DNA from: Pestalotiopsis fici W106-1
Lineage: Eukaryota; Ascomycota; Sordariomycetes; Amphisphaeriales; Sporocadaceae
Direction of reading: 5' to 3'
DNA length: 64,000 nucleotides
Assembly: GCF_000516985.1 (NCBI RefSeq)
Contig: NW_006917094.1
Location: 310,001-374,000 of the forward strand
This document shows, piece by piece, positions 56,682 to 64,000 of the stretch; position 1 is the stretch's first letter, and every line of letters starts with the position of its first letter. Position numbers and translations under genes: made by a program. Under the pieces are notes generated by a model. The model saw only the letters and a program-made list of their open reading frames with translations. It searched no databases and was not told where the DNA came from.

Positions 56682-58849
56682 ATGCACCTACCTCCTACTT
56701 TGGCTTCACAAGATATGTTTTCTTTGGGAAGGCTCGTTGACACTGGGGCTATAGGACTGCACTAGCGCATGGTGCATTAGCGAATACGGTCATTTACTTG
56801 TCGAGATGTTGGTCAACCATATGAGAGGTTACCCACCATGCGAACATAGACGATGAGTATGATTCAGGATTGTAGCCAAGGGAATGTATTTCATTGTTTG
56901 GTCTTCAGCTAGCGCTATACTCTTTCAGTAATTATTTTCTCGCAGTACGAGTTATTCCGTGTGTAATACTAGTATTCGGCCCCCTATCAAACTTTAGTGG
57001 ATGCGACAATCGCTACCAGTGAACCCGTTGACGTGGATTTGGATCCATTGCAAATCCACGCCCAGATCGACATTTTCACCACTTTTTGGATTGCGACTCT
57101 CACAGACGATGATCCTCCGTGGCTGTGAACCGTGGAGGTGGGAAGAGAGATATTGCTTTGGTCGATCAGCATCGTGTAGATGTGTTACCGTAAGAAATTC
57201 GTGTTGAAGCATCCTCATTCTCACGTATGTAAGGGCATGAGCCGGGCAGCTGTCATCAATATTACATTTTCAGAAAATTCACTGATCACCAAAGGTTGTT
57301 GAGGGGAAGGCGACATGCTTGGAACCAAAAATGATTAGAAATAACAGGTAGTATCAGAATGCCAGCAAGTAGCGTAAATGGTGATTGACGGAATGGTGAA
57401 CTCGATAAAGATGATGGGCATTGGTAGCACGTGAAGATGGTTGGTACGAAGTACGATGGCCCTGCCTAGGTACACATTGACATCTACTGGTCCTATCGTC
57501 CATCCAAGGAGATTGTTCAACGGTGACTAATCTGGGCCAAAGTCACCTTTGGTCTTTTCTTTCTCTCTTTCTTATTTCTGCTATTGTCGCTGCACGAGAT
57601 GCATAAAGCTCAACATTGAATAAGAAGGGCGTTGATTATACAGTAGTATTGACATCAATGTATCACCAACCAACTCGGGTCGTGCAAAGCAATCTCCAGA
57701 TCTGTACCTGACACCATTCCATCTCATGTCACCTTGAACCCCGGCAGGCCATACCATAGACCCAGAACCGCCCATCAACATCAATCGTTGACAAGCTTCC
57801 CCTTTCCAGCTGGATCCTATGGCTACTATTTTCCACCGAGGATTGACAAGGTGAGGGAAGTGGTGGATAGGTAACCTTCCCCAAAAGCACGGTACCGGTA
57901 TGTGGGCGCTAGAACAAACCAATTGGGTGGTGCCAATCGTATGAGGAGGTACCGAATAGTCGCTAAAAACTAGCGGCCGGCTTGGCTTTGGGGGGCGCTA
58001 CGAGGGGCCTGGACTGAAGATCAATATACTACAAACCCGACGCCTACGTAACCAACATTAGCTCTTCCCCCTTTGCGCATAACTCAAAAATGACGAGGAT
58101 GTTATGGAGTATTGCGCATTCACTTTTGTTTCCAAGGACGCGATATGCGACGGCTCGCATGAGAAATAGGGTAGGTTGGGTATGTTGCAGGTAGACTCTT
58201 GTTACTGCTCCCAGAGAGAAACACGCAGGACAAAGTGCCCAAACCGTACAAAGAAAAGGGAGCCTTTGCACACTCGCAAGCCGGCCAAGGTAGATCCTCA
58301 TGGGACCATGGAGCTCAACCGGGGTACCTAGAGAGCGCGATCCGCGTAGATCGTGAAACGGACTTTTTACCCACAACTTTGTTCAGCGTATGTGCGCGGG
58401 GTCTGAAACGACCCCAAAGAGCCGTTTAAGCCGCTCGCTTCTGGGTTAAGCATACTATTGTCTTCAGGGCCGTTTACACTTTATTTACCTCTAGATTCTA
58501 GGGGATCTCGGCTGCAAAGGGTAATGGATTATGGATGCTAAGGGTGATATGATTGTAAAGTCTGTATTGATGCTGCAATCGATGTATCATGTGCCATTTA
58601 TATGTTCTGGACTTTACAGAGTTTATGCGCACCAAGTGTCGTGCGATGGATAGAAATCAGGCCGCAGAGGTACCCCTTCAACGCCTTGCTCTAAACATGC
58701 CTATATACAATGCATTTCTAAAGGATAGATCTGCTACACCCAGGAAGTCTCACCAAGCAGAGTATCTCATAACTGCCCCGATTGAAAAAGAACAGCCCCG
58801 ATTGAAAAAGAAAAAATTATATCAAAGTCGCTCGAAATGCCTTAACGCT
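56682..58849. other. Intergenic, 2.2 kb
   Basis: No gene supported. A perfect 10-bp inverted repeat with a 9-nt loop lies at 57032-57060 (CGTGGATTTG ... CAAATCCACG), and a 20-bp tandem duplication at 58775-58813. Confidence 0.45.
58775..58813. repeat. 20-bp tandem duplication
   Basis: GCCCCGATTGAAAAAGAA occurs twice head to tail at the 3' side of the acyltransferase gene. Looks like slippage. Confidence 0.8.
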
Positions 58850-60424
58850 CTATTCCTTCACCAAACACTTGCTTTCTATCCATCTCGAGAACTTGACTGT
58901 CGGAGCGTCGACGGCTCTCCAGAAGAGATCGGCTGCCCAAATGACCAAGGGAATGTTGAACATGGCAGCAAGCCAGAATCCGTGTGTATACGCGGTGCCC
59001 TCGGTGCCCGTAATCGACCATGCCCATTTCTCAATCATGAACCCTGCTGTGTGCATGACCGGGCCATGCATTAAGTAAATGGCGTAGCTGATGCGGCCGA
59101 AATATTGTACAAAGGGAGTGTTGAACACGCGCTGCCAAGCTGGAGAGCGGGCGACGCAAATGACAAACAGGATGGATCCCCAAATCTGCCAGAATCGGTA
59201 CTTGTCCACAAAATACTCGGGAATGAGGGAGCCCAGGAATTGCCAGCCCGGCACTCCTTCTGTTCCCAAGTCCGGTTCTGACATGAGGTACATTGCTGGT
59301 ATCGACAATACGATCCAGAACAGGCCCTTGGAGTCCCTGGGTCTGAATGTCGACTTTTCGTCAAAAGGTAGAATCGGGCTCGTCGGCGGTTGTGTTTGCG
59401 ATGGAGTGTTGTGCGCGCCGCGAATGACATCCATTTCTGCAATGCCCATGCCAGCGAGGAAGAGAATCATTTCCCAGCGGTTGTTGCGCAAACAGAACCA
59501 TGACAGTCCGATCAGACAGGCAAATCGAACTCCCGTGCGGACCCTTGCAAGCCCAAAAAGAACCAGGAATAGCATCATGGAGCAGCGGTATTCCACGGGA
59601 ATCGTCCATAGATGCACATCGTACATGGTACTTCCACCAAAAGGCTCCCATCCCCAGACATGAATGAAATCAAACATTTCCCAGGCCCAATGCCACAATT
59701 GCCAGTTGAAAGTGTATGCCTGAAGCGGGTGTGTTTCAATGACGCCCCTCACATAGTTGGTGTCGCCAGCGAAATCTCTGGTCACTTCGTAGGCGCCGAG
59801 TTGCAAAAGTATTACTACCATGAAAGTGGAGATTGCCGTTGGGAGAAATAGTCGGAAGGCGCGTCTAAAGACAAACGACGACATGGTGGTGGCAAAGCCA
59901 TCATATGAGCGGCTTCGGATCTGCTTGATAGCCTTCAAGGACAGGGCGTATCCTGAAATGACAAAGAAAAGGCAGACCATGGAAGGCCCGCTGAACAAGA
60001 GTCGGATGAATGGTAATTTCCAAAAGAGATAATTTCCCCCATCTTTTCCATAACCATCAGCAATTACGAATGCTGTATAGAAGAAGTGGCAGAAGAAGAC
60101 GAATAGAGCTGCCAGTCCGCGCAGGCCGTCGAGGTATGCTGTTGGACCAACCCGGTCACTTCTCGGTCGGTCGTGGGTAAATCGGTGCTGTACGAAGCTC
60201 GGTAATAGGAAGATTCCTACTCGTAGTAATATAGCTGCCCATGATGAAAGGCGTGGCCCCCTTGTGTGTACTCCTGCCCGCTTGAACCACTGTTGAGTTG
60301 AAAATCTCTTTTCCAGATCTGCCCTTCCACTTTCACTTTCCACGTCTGATATTGACTTCTCTTCGATTAGAGATATTTTCTCCTCGTGAGAGAGGGATAT
60401 ACCCGAAGCGGCGTATCCGTTCAT
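58850..60424 (-). CDS. Acyltransferase-3 family integral membrane protein
   Basis: A single exon of 524 residues. A cytosolic N-terminal region of about 60 residues is followed by about ten hydrophobic helices. PF01757 hallmarks are visible: YLDGLRGLAALFVFFCHFFY (the conserved catalytic His in the first core helix), FSGPSMVCLFFVISGYALS, a FRLFLPT basic motif, LWTIPVEYRCSMMLFLVL and a C-terminal FGRISYAIYLMHGPV. This family moves acyl groups (acetyl, succinyl) onto sugars, lipids or secondary metabolites at membranes. The fungal subgroup is common and its substrate mostly unknown. No neighbouring biosynthetic gene points to a role. Confidence 0.92.
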   Translation of the reverse strand: MNGYAASGISLSHEEKISLIEEKSISDVESESGRADLEKRFSTQQWFKRAGVHTRGPRLSSWAAILLRVGIFLLPSFVQHRFTHDRPRSDRVGPTAYLDGLRGLAALFVFFCHFFYTAFVIADGYGKDGGNYLFWKLPFIRLLFSGPSMVCLFFVISGYALSLKAIKQIRSRSYDGFATTMSSFVFRRAFRLFLPTAISTFMVVILLQLGAYEVTRDFAGDTNYVRGVIETHPLQAYTFNWQLWHWAWEMFDFIHVWGWEPFGGSTMYDVHLWTIPVEYRCSMMLFLVLFGLARVRTGVRFACLIGLSWFCLRNNRWEMILFLAGMGIAEMDVIRGAHNTPSQTQPPTSPILPFDEKSTFRPRDSKGLFWIVLSIPAMYLMSEPDLGTEGVPGWQFLGSLIPEYFVDKYRFWQIWGSILFVICVARSPAWQRVFNTPFVQYFGRISYAIYLMHGPVMHTAGFMIEKWAWSITGTEGTAYTHGFWLAAMFNIPLVIWAADLFWRAVDAPTVKFSRWIESKCLVKE

Positions 60425-62419
60425 TTTCCGGTCCGGTCAGGGAGTAGAGGATAGGTAATTGATAAGTTGTCGGTTGATGAGAGCACGACCACCAGCCCGC
60501 GTCTCACGAAAACATCCGCCGGGAAGACTTTAGGCGAGGGTGGCTTGAAGGGATATAGTAATAATAAAAAGGGATCTTTGACATAGGGACCATCTGGCAT
60601 CGGCAAGTTTCCCGGACGGAGTATCTAGCCAAGAACCGGCCAGGTCATGTACCGGGCACCCAAGTCTATTGCCTGTCTCAACGTGGGGCGGGTCGTGGAG
60701 CAAAGTGCGGGTTATACTAAGACTCGTGAGCGCTAACAAGACCGCCAATGCCCTGTGCCGTTTCAGATTTGAAGGGCTCCAATATTATTACAATTAGACT
60801 GAAGCAACTGGCCACCTCAGACTCAACAGGGAAATCAAATTCGATCTTACAAGGGAATTATAAGGGATTCGAATAGAGCGAACATGACAAGAAAAAAAGA
60901 CATCTTCTTGGAAGGGGGCAAATAGAGAAATGCCAACCGAGAAGAAGAAGACGACGACGACGACGACGGGGTGGCCCCCACATCTTTCACTGGTCGACTG
61001 GCCCTTACAACTTCCTAATGAGGCAGCCATGGCCAAACCTGCATAATCAGGATAGATTGTGCTGATCGTCACAACACGCCTACCTAAGTGATCCGCATCC
61101 CCTGAGAGCTGGTGATGGCATTGGGGGGCTTGGGCGGCTCTTTGGATTACGCGCAGTGGGCGTTGCTGGAAAGGAGCATGCGATGCCAGCCAACCTTCGC
61201 CATGTCAGCTCCTAGCCAGCACGGCAGATCCTCATATGGCGCGACGGCTCGGCTGCTCGGCCGCTCTGCTCGCAACACGGCCGATGTTTGTAGGCATCTT
61301 GTGTGACGCCTAGAGTTAGACGTGGACTCTCACGAGGCAGCGCTGGCAGCATCCAAGGCATCACCCACTGGGCTGAGTCGCACATGCTCGGTTGCAGGGG
61401 CAAGTCTTTAACAGCATGTCGATCGGCAAGGGCGTGGGCGCAACGCGCATTGATGGAGCAGATCAACAGGGTTGCCGAAAAAGCTTGGTATCCCTTTATT
61501 CTGTGAACAGACGAAAGTTTGGGCCCGGCTTGCCAGTGCGGGCATCCAAACGTGTGTGGTTTTTGCACAGGTTCAAGATCGGCGCGCTGTTTTGGCATGT
61601 TCCAGAAATGGCTTGATATGGTCATGCTTGCTTGGATGCTTAAAAGAGTTGAAACAATGGATCTGTTTTTGCCGAACGCGCATCGTTACGGTTGCAGCCA
61701 GGAGCGGCCGTGAGTTCAGCTGTCCGGCGGCTGGCCATATTCTCTTGCAACGCAGCACCAATGTCTACAGATGGTCGGTAAACTTTTGCAAGTAATTGGT
61801 TTGTGACAGGTCATGTACGATATTTTATATCATCAGACACGGATTGCCTCAATGGGCAATATGCTGCCATGCCATGTTTCACATGGTAAGTGGTTCATTG
61901 AGCGGCTGCATTGAACGAGGACCGCTGCCGCTAAACCTAAATCCACTGAAGCACGGTGGTTCAGGTCACCACTGCTCGCTAGAGCTGAACCCCTACAGCA
62001 GTATAAGGGCTTCTCGTTGTATACGACTAATGTACCACGACCATTCTGATCACAATGCAAGCTGAATACATCACAAAATCTCTTGCAAGAGTGTTTAATT
62101 CGTCAATGGAATGACCCAAGGTCAACGTGAGGTAGACACAAGGTAGTATCTTCTGCTCAACACGATCCATCAAACGGAGCGTCACCTGTCAGTCAGATTC
62201 ATAAGTCGTGGGAGGGCAGCCAACTTACAGCCCGCAACTTTAAATTGTTCCCGGTATTAGGCGTATTCATCTCATGTTGCTATATTAAACATGAGTTCCG
62301 TCTTATTCCGGACGTAAGAAGCCAAGATCCGATCAATTGCCTATTTGTTTCCGAAATAAGCTCCCAGATGGATGCTCCATTACGCGTACATGGATTGACT
62401 ATAAGAAACTAGAGACGCA
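60425..62419. other. Intergenic, 2.0 kb
   Basis: No gene supported. It includes the promoter of the acyltransferase gene and a GAA/GAC microsatellite at 60941-60969. Confidence 0.45.
60941..60969. repeat. GAA/GAC trinucleotide microsatellite
   Basis: (GAA)3 running into (GAC)5-6. Low functional significance. Confidence 0.8.
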
Positions 62420-63772
62420 TCATAACTTTGAACCTTTCTTCTTTGCCTGCTTCATCTCCTGCCTAAAGGCCAAGTCTCCAATAATCTCCTCGCTGCCGCC
62501 GCCCACAACCATCATTCGCAAGTCTCTGGTAATCTGTTCCACCACGCCTCCACCTCCAGGCCCTCCTCGCTGGTATGCTACGCCGCCCATGATCTGCTGG
62601 GCCTCCCGCGCCGCAAGCTCCAGAATCCTACCGCCAGAGACTTTGCTCAGCGCTATCGGCCCAGCAATGGAGTCGCTCTGCCACCCGTGGATCTGCACAT
62701 GGTACGCAATTTGTTCAAGCCAAGCCCAGTGCGACTCGACCTCTCTCGCGAGGGTAATGATCTTGTGTCGAATAATCTGGTGGCTCGCCAGCGGTGTGCC
62801 AAAGGTCTCGCGCTCATGGGCATAGGCCAGGGCCGTGCTGAGGCAGGTCCGCGCATGGCGGTTGCAGCCGACGGACATGACGAAGCGCTCCCTGTTAAAA
62901 TTGGTCATGATGTACTTGAACCCGGCGTTTTCGCGTCCCAGCAGGTTCTTGGCCGGCACGCGGACGTCAGTCAGGCGAACCCAGGACGCGCCGCCCGCGT
63001 TTTGCCCGCTGTTGTAGATCTTTTCGATCGCCACGCCCGGCGCGTCGAGCGGCACAACGAGGAGGGAGATGCCGCCGGCACCTTTACCGCCCGTACGTAC
63101 CGCCGTCGTCATGTGCGTTGCCCATTGTGCACCCGTGATCCACTTCTTTGTGCCATTGACCACGTAGTGCCGACCGTCGGCGGTCTTTTGGGCCGTTGTT
63201 TTGATATTGCCAACGTCGCTGCCTCCGCTTGGCTCTGTGATGCCGAGACAAAAGTTGGTCTGCCTGGTGAAGAGACCCGGAAGCCACCTCTGCTTCTGCT
63301 CTTCAGTGCCGTGATTGATGATTGGCGGCACGCCAATGACATTGGCGCCGGCGAGGGCCGTTCCTACCGCGCCATGAATGCGGGATCCCTCATCGGTGAG
63401 TATGAGTAAATGAAACGCGTCCAGCTTGTCCACTGGTATACCCGCAAGAGTCTGGAGTTGTGGCGGCTTGTACTGTTTCGGTACATCTGTCAATGCCAAT
63501 CCTGACTTGATGTAATTCAATTTGGCGCTCTCCGGACAATCGCCCTGAGCCTCCCACTCAAGTGCATGGGGTAGAACATTTTCATCAATGTACTTCCTTG
63601 CATATGCCTGCAGCTTTCTGTGGGAGTCTTTGTAGTATGGTGATTCCAGGGCTCCGTGCCAAGCCGGCTCGGCCCACGGAAGTGTATTCGCGATGCCCTC
63701 CGTCATGATGCAGTGTTCGCTTGTTGATCTCGAGAGAGTCCGCAGACCAAGATGTTTCCAGAGATATGACAA
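62420..63772 (-). CDS. Acyl-CoA dehydrogenase, predicted peroxisomal
   Basis: 450 residues from 63772; the in-frame Met at 63703 (MTEGIANTLPWAEPAWHG) is the likelier start, giving 427. ACAD features: LALTDVPKQY and GSRIHGAVGTAL in the N-terminal domain; CLGITEPSGGSDVGNIKTTA (flavin/substrate loop); NGTKKWITGA; LLGRENAGFKYIMTNFNRERF; and the C-terminal helices with QQIMGGVAYQRGG. The protein ends KKGSKL, a textbook PTS1, so import into peroxisomes is predicted, unlike the mitochondrial enzymes. The usual catalytic YEGT segment is replaced by VGGGSEEI, so the base must come from elsewhere, as in IVD-like and fungal ACADs. Substrate unknown; branched or very long acyl-CoA is possible. Confidence 0.92.
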   Translation of the reverse strand: MSYLWKHLGLRTLSRSTSEHCIMTEGIANTLPWAEPAWHGALESPYYKDSHRKLQAYARKYIDENVLPHALEWEAQGDCPESAKLNYIKSGLALTDVPKQYKPPQLQTLAGIPVDKLDAFHLLILTDEGSRIHGAVGTALAGANVIGVPPIINHGTEEQKQRWLPGLFTRQTNFCLGITEPSGGSDVGNIKTTAQKTADGRHYVVNGTKKWITGAQWATHMTTAVRTGGKGAGGISLLVVPLDAPGVAIEKIYNSGQNAGGASWVRLTDVRVPAKNLLGRENAGFKYIMTNFNRERFVMSVGCNRHARTCLSTALAYAHERETFGTPLASHQIIRHKIITLAREVESHWAWLEQIAYHVQIHGWQSDSIAGPIALSKVSGGRILELAAREAQQIMGGVAYQRGGPGGGGVVEQITRDLRMMVVGGGSEEIIGDLAFRQEMKQAKKKGSKL

Positions 63773-64000
63773 TCTCTGACTTGATGCAACAGGATTTGAA
63801 TTGGATTGAGCAATGTATCTAATGAAAGAAGATCTCCCCGGTATACGGTGGGATTCTTCTTGTACCGAGGCATCCTCTCCAACATGCTTACCCCACCATC
63901 AAGATTTACCCCGGTTTTCGAAGTAGCCAACAGAACAACTAGTCTGTTGGAGAAATTCATAACACAGTTACGGAAGAGCTAAAAGGTGGTATTCGAACTT
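63773..64000. other. Right edge, no gene seen
   Basis: Presumed promoter of the acyl-CoA dehydrogenase; nothing else recognised. Confidence 0.5.

Noticed and set aside
1..64000. CRISPR array, rRNA genes, intact transposon
   Set aside because: Nothing with regular spacers, rRNA sequence, transposase or reverse-transcriptase motifs, or paired terminal repeats was found by eye.

Overview
The window is nuclear DNA of a filamentous ascomycete, most likely a Sordariomycete and plausibly Hypocreales. The reasons are many short GT-AG introns (48-103 nt), fungus-specific families (Pth11/SAT4-type rhodopsin-like protein, HsbA-type wall protein, Zn2Cys6 regulator, highly reducing PKS, FSH serine hydrolase, NACHT-ankyrin NLR) and long gene-poor intergenic stretches. 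I could not fix the genus. All exon structures were worked out by hand from splice signals and reading frame.

Layout. 1-8 kb: a seven-helix rhodopsin-like protein and a secreted HsbA-like protein, separated by about 4 kb of apparently empty DNA. 9-15 kb: a secreted ten-exon tyrosinase, two small hypothetical genes and a berberine-bridge-type FAD oxidase. 16-26 kb: two F-box proteins, a short basic protein, a DSP-type phosphatase and an amidohydrolase. 26-42 kb: a candidate polyketide locus containing an FSH hydrolase, a repeat-bearing intergenic region, an HR-PKS (KS-AT-DH-ER-KR-ACP, no methyltransferase), a Zn2Cys6 regulator and two divergent short-chain dehydrogenases, the second broken by a one-base frameshift. 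42-50 kb: housekeeping genes (ISWI remodeller, HAPSTR1/TAPR1-like protein, AlaX-type editing protein). 51-57 kb: a NACHT-ankyrin NLR, interrupted by a 100-N assembly gap, and a divergently transcribed PNP/UDP-type nucleosidase. 58-64 kb: a membrane acyltransferase-3 protein and an acyl-CoA dehydrogenase ending in SKL.

The most interesting locus is at 52.1-56.7 kb. The NLR has no N-terminal effector domain. It carries a short Gly/Asn-rich motif ahead of NACHT, and the neighbouring nucleosidase carries a recognisably similar motif at its extreme C terminus. This is the gene architecture of fungal amyloid-templated NLR-to-effector signalling (as in NWD2/HET-S and the sigma and PP systems), here with a nucleotide-cleaving effector candidate. 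Secondary points are an 18-bp-phased TGCGGA array between the two SDR genes, with the same hexamer upstream of the PKS; an ankyrin remnant downstream of the NLR; and an 8-nt micro-exon in the tyrosinase.
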